Source: Pseudomonas piscis
GTDB lineage: Bacteria; Pseudomonadota; Gammaproteobacteria; Pseudomonadales; Pseudomonadaceae
NCBI RefSeq assembly: GCF_009380155.1
Contig: NZ_WHUV01000003.1
Coordinates: forward strand, 434,001-498,000
Reading direction: 5' to 3'
Length of the DNA stretch: 64,000 nt
Positions 19,609 to 28,515 of this stretch are shown one piece after another. Each line of letters opens with the position of its first letter. The stretch's first letter is position 1. Under the pieces are notes generated by a model. That model did not search any database and was not told where the DNA came from. It saw only the letters and a list, made by a program, of their open reading frames with translations. A program made the position numbers and the translations under genes.

Positions 19609-21645
19609 CTAGTTCTCCAGTGGTAACGGTGCTTGGACCGGGGGCTGGTTGCTGGCCAGGGGCAGGCGCAGGGTGAAGCAGGTGCCCTGGCCCCGGGTCG
19701 ATTGCACTTCCATCTGCCCTTTGTGGTTGTTGGTGATGATGAAGTACGACACCGACAGGCCGAGGCCGGTGCCCTGGCCGATTTCCTTGGTGGTGAAGAA
19801 TGGCTCGAAGGTGCGCTTGCGCACGTTCTCGCTCATGCCGATGCCGTTGTCCTCCACCTGGATTTCCGCCCAGGGCGGATTGAGCCGGGTACGCAGGATG
19901 ATCCGTCCCGGCTCGCTGTCGTCGTCGCGCTGGTGAATGGCCTGGGCGGCGTTCTTCAGCAGGTTGAGCAGCACCTGCTCCAGTTCGTTGGCGGTGCCGG
20001 GAACCGGGCCCAGGTTCGGATCGAACTGGCGGATGATCGCCTGGCCCTTGAAGTCGAAGCCGATCGCCAGGTCGAAGTCGTTGCCGGCGATCTCCACTGC
20101 CTGGTCGATCAGCGCCGGCAGGTCGCAGGGCGCCATCTGCCGGTTGCTACGGCGACTGAAGCTGAGCATATGGGTGACGATCTTCGCCGCTCGGCCCCCG
20201 GCCTGCTGGATGCCATCGAGCAATTGCGGGACTTCGCGGCTTTCCAGGTAACGGTTGACGGTTTGCAGCTCGACCCCGCTCTGCTGGGCATATTCGAGGT
20301 TCTTCGGCAGTTCCGGGGATAGCCGGCGGCGGATGTTCTGCACGTTGTGCAGGATCGCCCCCAGGGGGTTGTTGATCTCGTGGGCCATGCCGGCCGCGAG
20401 GCCGCCCACCGAGAGCATCTTTTCCGACTGCACCATCATTTCTTCCAGGGACAGGCGTTGGGTGATGTCGTCGATACGGATCACCACCCCGCGTCCGGCA
20501 CCGCCCATCAGCGGGTAGAAGGTCAGGGCATAGTGCTTGGCTTCTTCATCCTTGAACCAGGTAACCCGCTCGATCTTGGCCACCGTGTGCTGTTCCACGG
20601 TTTCCTTGAGTTGGGGCAGGAATGGCTTGAGCGGTTCGAAGGCCAGGAAGATCGGCTGGTTCAGGGCCTCGTCCAGGCGAGTCCCGGACAGAGCGCTGGC
20701 CTCCTGGTTCCACTGGGTGACGTACAGCTGTTCGTCCAGGGCGATCAACGCCGAGGGCATGGAGTCGATGATGCTGTTGAGGTAGTTCTGGAAGCCGGTG
20801 AGCTTCTTCTCGATCTTGCTGCGTACCTGGACTTCCAGTTCCAGCTTGCGGTTGGTGTGGCGGGTCTCTTCGGCCAGCCCCTGGGCCTGGTCGTAGGCGG
20901 CCTGGGAATCGTCCCGGGCACGCTTGAGCTGCTGCTCCCGAGCCTCGATCCGCGACAGCATGGTGTTGAAGGCCTCGGCCAGGCTGCCGATTTCGTCGTG
21001 GTTGCCGCGCGCCGCGCGCAGGGCGTAGTTCTCTTCACGGGTGACCTGGCGCGACAGCTCCTCGAGCTGGTGGATCGGCTGGGTGATCAGGCGCTTGATC
21101 TGCCGGGCGATGATCAGCCACAGCAGCACGCTGAAGATCAGGATGCCCAGGCTGGCGGTGAGGGTGCCGGTATAGAAGGCCATGGGCAGTTCGCTGGTGG
21201 CCACCAGCAGCAGGTGACCCGGCTCCTGGCCCGGACGGGGCAGGGGGATCACCTGGTTGCTGCGAAACTCGGTCAGTTGCCAGGCCTCGATATGCCGGTA
21301 GCGCTCGGGCAGCTTGAGGCGATCGCCGTGCTGCAACTGGGCGATGCGCTGGCCGCTGCCGTCATAGATGGCCGCAGCGCGCAGGGGCGAGTAGCTATCG
21401 AGTTCGCTGAGCAACCGTTCCGCATCCTGGGGCGAGTTCAACGCCTGGAGCGACAGGGTCGGATTGGACACCAACCGGCCGATGGTCTGCAGGGCCTGGG
21501 GCGCCATGCTCTCCTGGGAGATCCAGTAGGCCGCGCTGATGAAGGTCAGGTTGGCGACCAGCAGCACTGTGGTCAGCAAGACAAGCAGGGCCGCCAGGAG
21601 CTTTTGGCCCACCGGCAGGTTTTCGAGACGCTGGCGCAATGGCAT
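19609..21645 (-). CDS. Membrane sensor histidine kinase (HAMP-PAS-HisKA-HATPase)
   Basis: 678 residues. Membrane helices at 16-38 and 161-181 enclose a periplasmic sensor domain. Then come a HAMP domain (182-235), a coiled coil, a PAS domain (~290-400) and a HisKA domain with the phosphorylated His422 in GMAHEINNPLG. The HATPase domain has NLLKNAAQA (N box), VEDNGIGM (G1), FEPFFTTK (F box) and GTGLGLSVS (G2). It autophosphorylates in response to an unknown signal. No response regulator gene is adjacent, so its partner is elsewhere. Located between panE and the adenosyltransferase gene. Confidence 0.93.
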   Translation of the reverse strand: MPLRQRLENLPVGQKLLAALLVLLTTVLLVANLTFISAAYWISQESMAPQALQTIGRLVSNPTLSLQALNSPQDAERLLSELDSYSPLRAAAIYDGSGQRIAQLQHGDRLKLPERYRHIEAWQLTEFRSNQVIPLPRPGQEPGHLLLVATSELPMAFYTGTLTASLGILIFSVLLWLIIARQIKRLITQPIHQLEELSRQVTREENYALRAARGNHDEIGSLAEAFNTMLSRIEAREQQLKRARDDSQAAYDQAQGLAEETRHTNRKLELEVQVRSKIEKKLTGFQNYLNSIIDSMPSALIALDEQLYVTQWNQEASALSGTRLDEALNQPIFLAFEPLKPFLPQLKETVEQHTVAKIERVTWFKDEEAKHYALTFYPLMGGAGRGVVIRIDDITQRLSLEEMMVQSEKMLSVGGLAAGMAHEINNPLGAILHNVQNIRRRLSPELPKNLEYAQQSGVELQTVNRYLESREVPQLLDGIQQAGGRAAKIVTHMLSFSRRSNRQMAPCDLPALIDQAVEIAGNDFDLAIGFDFKGQAIIRQFDPNLGPVPGTANELEQVLLNLLKNAAQAIHQRDDDSEPGRIILRTRLNPPWAEIQVEDNGIGMSENVRKRTFEPFFTTKEIGQGTGLGLSVSYFIITNNHKGQMEVQSTRGQGTCFTLRLPLASNQPPVQAPLPLEN

Positions 21646-21690
21646 CGGCTATATCGCTGGAAATGAGCAAGTGGGCAGCGTAGCCGCTGC

Positions 21691-22608
21691 TCAGTCGCTG
21701 GGCAATCCGTGCAGTTGCAGGTGTTCCTTGAGGCGCAGTTGCAGTTGCTGCAGGTGCGGCAACGCCAGCCGATGGCGGTTGGCGACTGCGCAGGCGTGGC
21801 CCAGCAGGTAGCGGATTTCGGTACGCCGCTGGTTGGCCACGTCCTGGTACATCGAGGAGTAATTGGCGGCGGTGGCCTGGATCACCCGTTCGACTTCCTG
21901 TTGCAGGTCTTGCGCCGCATCGGGTTGCCCACAGCATTGCAGCAGCTCGCCCAGTTCGGCACACAGGGTGGCGACTTCACAGCGGTGTTGCTGCAGGCCG
22001 CCATTGCGGCAGTCGTACAGCACCGTCAGGGGGTTGATGGCGCAGTTGAGCGCCAGCTTGCGCCAGAGCCGGGTGAGGATCTGGGTGGTCCATTCATGGG
22101 GAATGCCACTGGCACTGAGTTCATCCAGCCAGATCGGCGCGCTGGGGTGGCCGACATCGCCGAGCCAGGTATAGCCATGTCCGGCGAATACCACGCGCCA
22201 GTCGCCATCGCGGAATGCCCCCTCGGTGCTGGAGGCGGCGATGCAGCGTGCCCCGGGAACCCGGGCGGCCACGGCGTCCTGGCTGCCCAGGCCATTTTGC
22301 AAGAGGATCAGCTCGGCCCCTGGAGCCAGGCGGGTGGCGATGCGCGCCACGGCCGCCTCGGCATCGTAGGCCTTGCAAGCCAGCAGCAGGCGCTGGATCG
22401 GTTGCGGGCCGTCGCAGGTTTCGCCGGGGATCGGATACAGGTGGCTCTGGCCCTGTTCGACCAGGGTCAGGCCGCCAGCGGCTTGGTAGTCCTGCAAGCG
22501 GGCCTGGTCCCGCAGGATCAGGCGTACCGGCAGGCCGGCGCGGGCCAGGCGTGTGGCCCAGAGAGTACCGAGGCTGCCGGCGCCGAGGACGTGCCAGGTA
22601 GTGGACAT
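21691..22608 (-). CDS. panE: 2-Dehydropantoate 2-reductase family protein
   Basis: 305 residues from ATG 22608; a longer frame exists, but MSTTWHVLGAGSLGTLWATR gives the family start with the dinucleotide motif GAGSLG at 9-14. ACKAYDAEAAV (the NADPH pocket with the conserved Lys), LLQNGLG and KLALNCAINPLTVLYDC (catalytic Lys and the conserved Asn region) follow. It reduces ketopantoate to pantoate with NADPH on the pantothenate/CoA route. It is divergent from yajQ across 143 bases, which carry both promoters. Confidence 0.92.
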   Translation of the reverse strand: MSTTWHVLGAGSLGTLWATRLARAGLPVRLILRDQARLQDYQAAGGLTLVEQGQSHLYPIPGETCDGPQPIQRLLLACKAYDAEAAVARIATRLAPGAELILLQNGLGSQDAVAARVPGARCIAASSTEGAFRDGDWRVVFAGHGYTWLGDVGHPSAPIWLDELSASGIPHEWTTQILTRLWRKLALNCAINPLTVLYDCRNGGLQQHRCEVATLCAELGELLQCCGQPDAAQDLQQEVERVIQATAANYSSMYQDVANQRRTEIRYLLGHACAVANRHRLALPHLQQLQLRLKEHLQLHGLPSD

Positions 22609-22751
22609 CAAGTTTTCGCTCTGTTTGGCAGGCCCGGGGAGGGCACGCGGTGAAGGAGGGGAAAGACCCGTTATAATGAGCGCGGATTTTAACCGCAAGC
22701 CGGGCGTGTTCGATGTTCTGAACAGCGCCCCTTTTTATTTGGAGAGAGTAC

Positions 22752-23237
22752 ATGCCGTCGTTTGACGTGGTATCCGAACTGGACAAGCACGAAGTCACCA
22801 ACGCGGTGGAAAACGCCGTCAAGGAACTGGATCGCCGCTACGACCTGAAGGGCAAGGGCAGCTTCGAGTTCAAGGACAAGGACCTGACCGTCAACCTGAC
22901 CGCTGAAGCCGAGTTCCAGCTGGAAGCGATGATCGAGATCCTCAAGCTGGCCCTGGTCAAGCGCAAGATCGACGTGCAATGCCTGGAAATCAAGGACGCC
23001 TATGCCTCCGGCAAGGTGATGAAGCAGGAAGCGGTGCTCAAGGAAGGGATCGACAAGGAACTGGCGAAGAAGATCGTTGCCCATATCAAGGAGGCCAAGC
23101 TCAAGGTGCAGGCCGCCATCCAGGGCGAGCAGGTCCGGGTGACCGGCAAGAAGCGCGACGACCTGCAAGAGGCCATCGCGGCATTGCGTGGCAAGGAATT
23201 CGGCATGCCGCTGCAGTTCAACAACTTCCGTGATTGA
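22752..23237 (+). CDS. yajQ: YajQ family nucleotide-binding protein
   Basis: 161 residues from ATG 22752, behind GGAGAG. Full length, with the signatures MPSFDVVSELDKHEVTNAVE at the N-terminus and RVTGKKRDDLQEAIAALRG and GMPLQFNNFRD at the C-terminus. The protein has two ferredoxin-like folds. Homologues in Xanthomonas and Pseudomonas bind cyclic di-GMP and influence virulence gene expression. Its neighbours are panE (divergent) and a mechanosensitive channel gene downstream. Confidence 0.95.
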   Translation: MPSFDVVSELDKHEVTNAVENAVKELDRRYDLKGKGSFEFKDKDLTVNLTAEAEFQLEAMIEILKLALVKRKIDVQCLEIKDAYASGKVMKQEAVLKEGIDKELAKKIVAHIKEAKLKVQAAIQGEQVRVTGKKRDDLQEAIAALRGKEFGMPLQFNNFRD

Positions 23238-23289
23238 TCGACGCTTCCGGGAACCTCTAGCTCTTGTTGGCGTCCGAGGCCGGAGCGAT

Positions 23290-23330
23290 GGCAGAAACGA
23301 TTGAGCTCCCCGGGAGCCGGTCGTTCTGCC
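23290..23330. other. Nested hairpin between yajQ and mscS
   Basis: Outer arms GGCAGAAACGA and TCGTTCTGCC pair with one bulged A. Inside them GCTCCC and GGGAGC pair around a single C. No T-run follows, so it is not a standard terminator; an mRNA-processing or stability structure is possible. Confidence 0.55.
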
Positions 23331-23375
23331 TGTCAGTCATGCATCCTGCGCAATCGCGGAAACCTGGAGAGATAG

Positions 23376-24215
23376 ATGGATTTGAATGCTGAAGTAGACA
23401 ACCTGGTCCGGGCTTCCCAGGCCTGGATTCCGATGATCATGGAATACGGCAGTCGCGTGCTGCTGGCCGTGCTCACCCTGGCCATCGGTTGGTGGCTGAT
23501 CAATAAGCTGACCCATAAAGTGGGCAAGCTCCTGGCACTGCGTAATGCCGACCAGGCGTTGCAGGGCTTCATCAGCAGCCTGGCGAACATCGTGCTTAAG
23601 GTCCTGCTGATCGTCAGCGTGGCCTCGATGATCGGTGTCGAGACCACTTCCTTCGTCGCCGCCATCGGCGCCGCCGGCCTGGCCATTGGCCTGGCGCTGC
23701 AAGGCAGCCTGGCGAACTTTGCCGGCGGAGTGCTGATCCTGCTGTTCCGTCCGTTCCGCATTGGTGACTTCATCGAAGCCCAGGGCATCAGCGGTACCGT
23801 CGACAGCATCCAGATCTTCCACACGGTGCTGCGTACCGGTGACAACAAGACGGTGATCGTGCCCAACGGCAACCTGTCCAACGGCATCATCACCAACTAC
23901 AACCGCCAACCCACTCGCAAGGTGGTATTCGATGTGGGCGTGGATTACGACGCGGACCTGCAGAAGGCCCGTGAAGTGTTGCTGGAGCTAGCCAAGGATG
24001 AGCGTGTGCTGGCCGACCCGGCGCCGGTGGCCGTGGTTTCGACCCTGGGCGACAGCGCCATCACCCTGTCGTTGCGCGTCTGGGTCAAGACTGCCGACTA
24101 CTGGGATGTCATGTTCCAGTTCAACGAGTTGTCCCGTGATCGTTTGAAGGCCGCGGGTATCGATATCCCGTTTCCGCAACGGGTGATCCGCATGGTCCAG
24201 GAAGCCGCCGTGTAA
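23376..24215 (+). CDS. mscS: Small-conductance mechanosensitive channel
   Basis: 279 residues from ATG 23376, behind GGAGAG, close to the 286 residues of E. coli MscS. Three membrane helices lie in the first 130 residues. TM3 has the Gly/Ala-rich pore pattern AAIGAAGLAIGLALQGSLAN, followed by FAGGVLILLFRPFRIGDFIE and the cytoplasmic beta domain (VPNGNLSNGIITNYNRQPTR). It opens under membrane tension to release osmolytes on hypo-osmotic shock. A terminator follows. Confidence 0.94.
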   Translation: MDLNAEVDNLVRASQAWIPMIMEYGSRVLLAVLTLAIGWWLINKLTHKVGKLLALRNADQALQGFISSLANIVLKVLLIVSVASMIGVETTSFVAAIGAAGLAIGLALQGSLANFAGGVLILLFRPFRIGDFIEAQGISGTVDSIQIFHTVLRTGDNKTVIVPNGNLSNGIITNYNRQPTRKVVFDVGVDYDADLQKAREVLLELAKDERVLADPAPVAVVSTLGDSAITLSLRVWVKTADYWDVMFQFNELSRDRLKAAGIDIPFPQRVIRMVQEAAV

Positions 24216-24264
24216 CAAGATGGTTTCACAAGTTGGCTGTTCGGTCAGCTAATGTTGTTCAAGA

Positions 24265-24294
24265 CAAGGGGCCATGGGCCCCTTGTTTGTTTTG
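24265..24294 (+). terminator. mscS terminator
   Basis: CAAGGGGCC, ATG loop, GGCCCCTTG, then TTTGTTTTG: a perfect 9-bp stem and a T-rich tail. Confidence 0.85.
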
Positions 24295-24410
24295 CGGCCT
24301 GGCAACTAAGCGGGTTTGTTGCTGGTTGATGAGTATCAACTAGCGATAGACGGTTTATTAGTTAGCTTGCTATTTGTTTGCGTATTCTGGTTGGTACTTT
24401 TCGTAGGTAT

Positions 24411-24446
24411 AAAAAACCGCCGCGCTATTTCAGTGCGGCGGTTTTT
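24411..24446 (-). terminator. Terminator of the oprD-family porin gene
   Basis: AAAAAACCGCCGC and GCGGCGGTTTTT pair around an 11-base loop. The A-run reads as a U-tract on the minus strand, directly past the porin stop; the opposite side also has a T-run. Confidence 0.88.
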
Positions 24447-24486
24447 ATTGATATCGAGCGTTGGCTTAATTAGCCGGATATCGGGA

Positions 24487-25827
24487 TTACAAGATGCTCA
24501 GAGGGTACTCGACGATAAGGCGCAGATCGTTCAGGTTGTCGTAGTTGGTCGCGCGATAATCGCTGTTGGTGCCACGATAGATCGCGTTACGCAGACGGAA
24601 GGACAGGTCCTTGGCCGGACCTTCTTGAAGCACGTACTTGGCCTCAATATCCCATTCATGCTCTTTGCCATCGTTGGAGTCGGCGACGGTTACGTTGCTG
24701 CCGCGAACGTAGCGAGTCATGAAGCTCAGGCCTGGTACGCCGAAGGAGGCCATGTTCAGGTCGTAACGAGCCTGCCAGGAACGCTCGTCTTCGCCAACGA
24801 AGTCGGAGATCTGCACGGAGTTGGCGACATATACGGTGCCACCACCATCGACACCGTAGCTATAGCCGGTTTTGCCGCTGGACTGCTGGTAGGCGATGGT
24901 GAATTTGTGGGCTTCGATGCTGTAAGCCGCTGCCAGGCTCCAGACCCGGTTGTCCAGGGCACCACCGAGTTTCTTGCCATCGTCCTTGCTGCGGTAGCCG
25001 TTGAAATCAAGGTTCAACGATTGTTTCTCGCTGATCGGCAAGGTGTAGTTGACGTTGAGGTACTGCTTCTTCCAGTAGTCTTCGACGTCGGACGCATGCA
25101 CCGAGAAAATGAAGTTCTCAAGGCCCGAGTAAGTAGCGCCGGCGATATTCGCTGCGCTCAATCCCGGGTTCTGCTTGCCGGTGACACGGCTCCGGCCATT
25201 GATGCTGTCACGGCCCATGCCTGTTTGTGCGCTCAAGGCGGTAAAGCGACCAGCGCTCAGTTCCAGCCCCTTGATTTCGTTGCTGGTGATCAGGGTGCCG
25301 GTGGCGACTTCAGGCAGCAGACGGCCGTCGTCAGTGGTGAAGACCGGGCTGGACACGACTTGGTTGCCGTACTTCAGGACTGTATCGGAGATGCGGAACT
25401 TGGCTGCCGCACCCAGTTTGGATTGGGTGTTCTCCGGCTCGCCGGAACCATTGGTGGCGAAGAGACCGTTGCCGGCACGGCCCGAGCCGCCATCCAGCTT
25501 CACGCTGCCCATGGCCATGGCATCGATACCGAAGCCGACGGTGCCCTGGGTGAAGCCCGACTGATAGTTGATCAGCTCGCTGACGCCCGTGTCCTGGCGG
25601 TAGCCGCTAGTCCTATCGTCGGTACCGGTGGTGTAGGTGCCGTTACCGCGACGCACGTTACCCACGCCATCTTTGTAGTCCCGGTTCATGTAAAGCGCAC
25701 GGGTTTTCGCAGTCAGGGTGCTATCTTCGATAAAGCCCTTGGAATCGTCCTGGGAGGACGCGATTGCGAACTGCGAGGTCCCTGCGGATACAGCCAGGGC
25801 GATCATGCTCCACTTCATCACGCGCAT
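24487..25827 (-). CDS. OprD-family outer membrane porin
   Basis: 446 residues. A signal peptide (about residues 1-23, MKWSMIALAVSAGTSQFAIA) precedes a mature protein starting near SSQDDSKGFIEDSTL, typical of OprD porins. Features include the YMNRDYKDG strand, a DGGSGRAGNGLF loop and alternating amphipathic strands to the C-terminus, as in an 18-stranded barrel. OprD/OccD/OccK channels take up amino acids, small carboxylates or aromatic acids; the substrate cannot be read from sequence. It stands alone, with its own terminator and a long AT-rich leader. Confidence 0.93.
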   Translation of the reverse strand: MRVMKWSMIALAVSAGTSQFAIASSQDDSKGFIEDSTLTAKTRALYMNRDYKDGVGNVRRGNGTYTTGTDDRTSGYRQDTGVSELINYQSGFTQGTVGFGIDAMAMGSVKLDGGSGRAGNGLFATNGSGEPENTQSKLGAAAKFRISDTVLKYGNQVVSSPVFTTDDGRLLPEVATGTLITSNEIKGLELSAGRFTALSAQTGMGRDSINGRSRVTGKQNPGLSAANIAGATYSGLENFIFSVHASDVEDYWKKQYLNVNYTLPISEKQSLNLDFNGYRSKDDGKKLGGALDNRVWSLAAAYSIEAHKFTIAYQQSSGKTGYSYGVDGGGTVYVANSVQISDFVGEDERSWQARYDLNMASFGVPGLSFMTRYVRGSNVTVADSNDGKEHEWDIEAKYVLQEGPAKDLSFRLRNAIYRGTNSDYRATNYDNLNDLRLIVEYPLSIL

Positions 25828-26040
25828 CGTGATTTGCTCCTTTGGTTTTTAGAAGACTATTACCGTCCCACCTGTATTTTTATCTGGGCGGCTCTTTCTT
25901 TTTGTGTCGGCGCAAACTTATATCACGCTGACAATATTGGCGATACTTGCCTATCTATCCTTGCACCTTCTTTACGAGGCTGTCGCAAATTGCTCGATCG
26001 GTGTCGCAATTGTTTGGCCGGAATGTATCCGGTCCTACAA

Positions 26041-26113
26041 CTTTAATAGTACTTTTCGAGAGGATGTAAGGAGGCCGTGAAGGCCCCGATGCAAACACTT
26101 TAAAAGTACTTTG
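26041..26113. promoter_or_regulatory. Paired AGTACT palindromic sites
   Basis: CTTTAATAGTACTTTT (26041-26056) and CTTTAAAAGTACTTTG (26098-26113) are near-identical direct repeats spaced 57 bases start to start. Each is centred on the palindrome AGTACT. They lie 210-290 bases upstream of the porin start and could be a two-site operator. Confidence 0.4.
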
Positions 26114-26328
26114 GGGCAGCCCTGCCACTATTATCATGAGTCTGTAAGCTCTCACTTCCTGTGAGCCATCGCAGACGGTTCCGGGCTGAATGCAACAAGC
26201 GTGCACAAATCCATTTTGTTCGACGATTTTTGTTCCAGGCGTCACATGAGCCTGTAAAAACCGCATAAAACCACTGTTTCCGCTGGCTTTTCGTTTGGCT
26301 TGACGTGGCTGCACCCATGGTGCAGGGG

Positions 26329-26346
26329 TGTGCAATAAGTTGCACA
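26329..26346. promoter_or_regulatory. TGTGCAA inverted repeat
   Basis: TGTGCAA, TAAG, TTGCACA: perfect 7-base arms with a 4-base centre. TGCA-containing words recur nearby (26310-26390). A possible dimeric regulator site; the regulator is unknown. Confidence 0.4.
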
Positions 26347-26750
26347 GCTTTGCAAAATGTTACCGCTGCACACTGCAAAGTGAGTAAACGGCGGATGCTT
26401 GGGGTACTCAGCGTAGACCCTTTGTGCGGTTTTGGTGCAAGGCCGACGAAATGCGGTGCGAGTCCCATGTGCACTGGCGCGCAAAGAACGAGAAACATCA
26501 AGGGCTTGCCTGGTCATCTTTCGAACACTTCTGACGTTTTGTAGGCAATTGGTGCGGGGCTTCGGAAAGTGTCCTGCCTTGGGGCGCAGTGGGTTGCATG
26601 CTGTGGCTCCTTGCCAAGTGGGGGGGAGGGGCGCAGGCTCATTGCTCATGAAGCGCGAGGCATTCGCAGGTATGCTGCGCCTCTGTCGCCTGGCAGGTGT
26701 CAGTAATACTGGACGGCCAGGCTGTAATGGGCTGAGCGGGAGCAAGCGCG

Positions 26751-27176
26751 GTGTTCACTTTAGATTCACGATTGCAGCAAGACACATTAGCCATCGGGGA
26801 TTTCCCCCTTTGCCGGCTGCTGCTGTCCAATGATGCAAACTACCCCTGGTTCATCCTGGTGCCGCGTCGCGAAGATATCAGCGAGTTGTTTCAACTGGAT
26901 GTCACCGATCAGCAACAGTTGTGGCGAGAAACCACAGCGCTGGCCGAAGTGCTGAAGGACTCCTTCGATGCCGACAAGTTGAACGTAGCGACGCTGGGCA
27001 ACGTGGTCAGCCAACTGCACATGCATGTGATCGTGCGCAAGCGCGACGATGCAGCCTGGCCTGCACCGGTATGGGGCAAGCAACCGGCCAAACCTTACAG
27101 TGCAGAGCAGGTTGCACAGATCCGCGAGCGCTTGCGGTTGGTGCTGACCGATGATTTTCGCTTTCTGGAGGGCTGA
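26751..27176 (+). CDS. HIT-family (histidine triad) protein
   Basis: 141 residues from GTG 26751, with GGGAG 8-9 nt upstream. The histidine triad appears as SQLHMHVIVR near residues 87-96. LNVATLGNVV precedes it, and the N-terminal part has ANYPWFILVPRREDISELF. HIT proteins are nucleotidyl hydrolases or transferases acting on dinucleoside polyphosphates or nucleotide conjugates; this member has the shape of the Pseudomonas HIT proteins found beside slyX. SlyX follows after three bases, so the two form an operon. Confidence 0.9.
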   Translation: MFTLDSRLQQDTLAIGDFPLCRLLLSNDANYPWFILVPRREDISELFQLDVTDQQQLWRETTALAEVLKDSFDADKLNVATLGNVVSQLHMHVIVRKRDDAAWPAPVWGKQPAKPYSAEQVAQIRERLRLVLTDDFRFLEG

Positions 27177-27179
27177 ACC

Positions 27180-27386
27180 ATGAGTCTGGAAGCGCGGGTA
27201 ACCGATCTGGAAAGTCGCCTGGCATTTCAGGATGACACCATCCAGGCCCTCAATGATGAGCTGGTGGCGCAGCACAAGTTGCTGGAGCGCCTGCAACTGC
27301 AGATGACCGCCATGCTCAAGCGCCAGGAGGAGATGGTCGGTCAGTTCGACTCCTTCGAAGAAGACGCCCCGCCTCCCCACTATTGA
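27180..27386 (+). CDS. slyX: SlyX family coiled-coil protein
   Basis: 68 residues from ATG 27180. Nearly the whole chain is a coiled coil (LEARVTDLESRLAFQDDTIQ, LVAQHKLLERLQLQMTAML), ending in the conserved acidic and PPPHY C-terminus. The function is unknown; E. coli slyX lies beside slyD. Translationally close to the HIT gene, with a terminator just downstream. Confidence 0.93.
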   Translation: MSLEARVTDLESRLAFQDDTIQALNDELVAQHKLLERLQLQMTAMLKRQEEMVGQFDSFEEDAPPPHY

Positions 27387-27403
27387 GGGGGGAACTGCAG
27401 AGC

Positions 27404-27437
27404 AAAAAAAACCGCGCCTCTTGGCGCGGTTTTTTTA
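27404..27437. terminator. Bidirectional terminator between slyX and the cold-shock gene
   Basis: AAAAAAAACCGCGCC, TCTT loop, GGCGCGGTTTTTTT, serving both converging transcripts. Confidence 0.92.
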
Positions 27438-27450
27438 TGCAGCGAGGCGA

Positions 27451-28056
27451 TCAGCGGCGCGGCAGAGCAGCGATCACGTCCTCGGCTTGCAGGCCCTTGT
27501 CGCGGTTCATCACCGAGAACTCCACGCGCTGGCCTTCGACCAGGACACGATGGCCTTCGCCACGAATGGCGCGAAAGTGCACGAAAATATCATCGCCGGA
27601 GTCCCGGGAGATAAAACCGAAGCCTTTGGAGGTGTTGAACCACTTCACGGTGCCGGTATCGCGATTGCTCATGTCATAGGCAGGTGAAGCAGCGGCGGCT
27701 GGTGACGATTTGTAGAAGCTCACGGCTAGGTGCAGAGCCACGGCGATCAATGCGGTCAGCAGGCTGACCAGGACCGCAGGTTGACCGCCGATCACCGGCA
27801 TGGGAGCCAGCAGGGTGAGGGTTTGCAGGACAACGACCAGGACCAGCAGGGCGCTGACCAGGTTCTGCAGGTGCTGGCGCGGACCTTTGTTCCAGTGGGG
27901 AGCAACTGGAGCCAGGGCCAGGTTGAGCAGGCCGAAAATGGCCAGGTAAAGAGCATCGGGTTGTTGCAGGTAGGGAACCGCGTCAGATCTCAGACTCGGA
28001 ATCAAGGACAGCAGCAAGGCTGCAAGGCCTGTCAGCAGGTGGACGATTTTCAACAT
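27451..28056 (-). CDS. Membrane-anchored cold-shock-domain protein
   Basis: 201 residues. The N-terminal ~120 residues hold several hydrophobic helices (VHLLTGLAALLLSLIPSL, LVSALLVLVVVLQTLTLL, LVSLLTALIAVALHLAVSF). From residue ~131 a complete cold-shock domain follows, with the RNA-binding motifs KWFNTSKGFGFI (RNP1) and DIFVHF (RNP2). Cold-shock domains bind single-stranded RNA and DNA, so this protein would hold that activity at the inner membrane. The gene is syntenic with the cold-shock gene beside dps in P. aeruginosa. It is convergent with slyX. Confidence 0.92.
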   Translation of the reverse strand: MLKIVHLLTGLAALLLSLIPSLRSDAVPYLQQPDALYLAIFGLLNLALAPVAPHWNKGPRQHLQNLVSALLVLVVVLQTLTLLAPMPVIGGQPAVLVSLLTALIAVALHLAVSFYKSSPAAAASPAYDMSNRDTGTVKWFNTSKGFGFISRDSGDDIFVHFRAIRGEGHRVLVEGQRVEFSVMNRDKGLQAEDVIAALPRR

Positions 28057-28515
28057 TTTGATTAACTCACGTTAAGAAGTAGCACAAGGAAGAGCTGATC
28101 GCGCACGGTTCGCTTTGGAAAAAAAAGGTTAAGGCGGGTACATGCGCGGTGTCAGCCTATGCGCGTTGGCCGAAGAAATAGGCAACAACGACACGGGCTC
28201 TATTTAACCGCAAAGCCCAGGCCTTCTCAAATCACCGGCGCTGGCTGGCAAGAGGGGGGCAACCCCATCGTGGACGATGGTGATTCGGAGCATCGGGCAA
28301 AGGTCTGTGCTAGACAGGTGTTGGCGGGTTTTCCAAGGAACGTGGGGTTTTCCCCGTGGTCAGAACAGGCTCGAGCCCAGCGTCTGAGGGGCCGGCTGGC
28401 CACGGGACAATCCACCGCAGGCCGGTCGGGGGACAGAAGCCGGCGCAGGGGCGATGCTCTTGCTAGAGTGGTCCGGCAGCGATTGGGTGAATTCATCTGG
28501 TTAACGGAGAGAAAC
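28057..28515. promoter_or_regulatory. Cold-shock/dps divergent region
   Basis: 459 bases with no gene I can support; an upstream extension of the dps frame to 28159 has no family match. It holds the cold-shock gene promoter, whose leader is A-rich near 28110-28140, and the dps promoter. A long 5' leader is usual for cold-shock genes. Confidence 0.5.

Larger units (their letters stand above)
25828..26750. promoter_or_regulatory. Long intergenic region between the porin gene and the HIT gene
   Basis: About 920 bases with no credible gene on either strand; the open frames there have unusual codon use and no family look. It holds the divergent promoters for the porin and the HIT-slyX pair. The composition is AT-rich near the porin (25850-26100) and GC-richer towards 26750. 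Two repeat-type signals are listed separately. Confidence 0.6.

Noticed and set aside
24316..26046. A 576-codon plus-strand frame opposite the porin
   Set aside because: Antisense to a clear OprD protein with a signal peptide, and it crosses the porin terminator.
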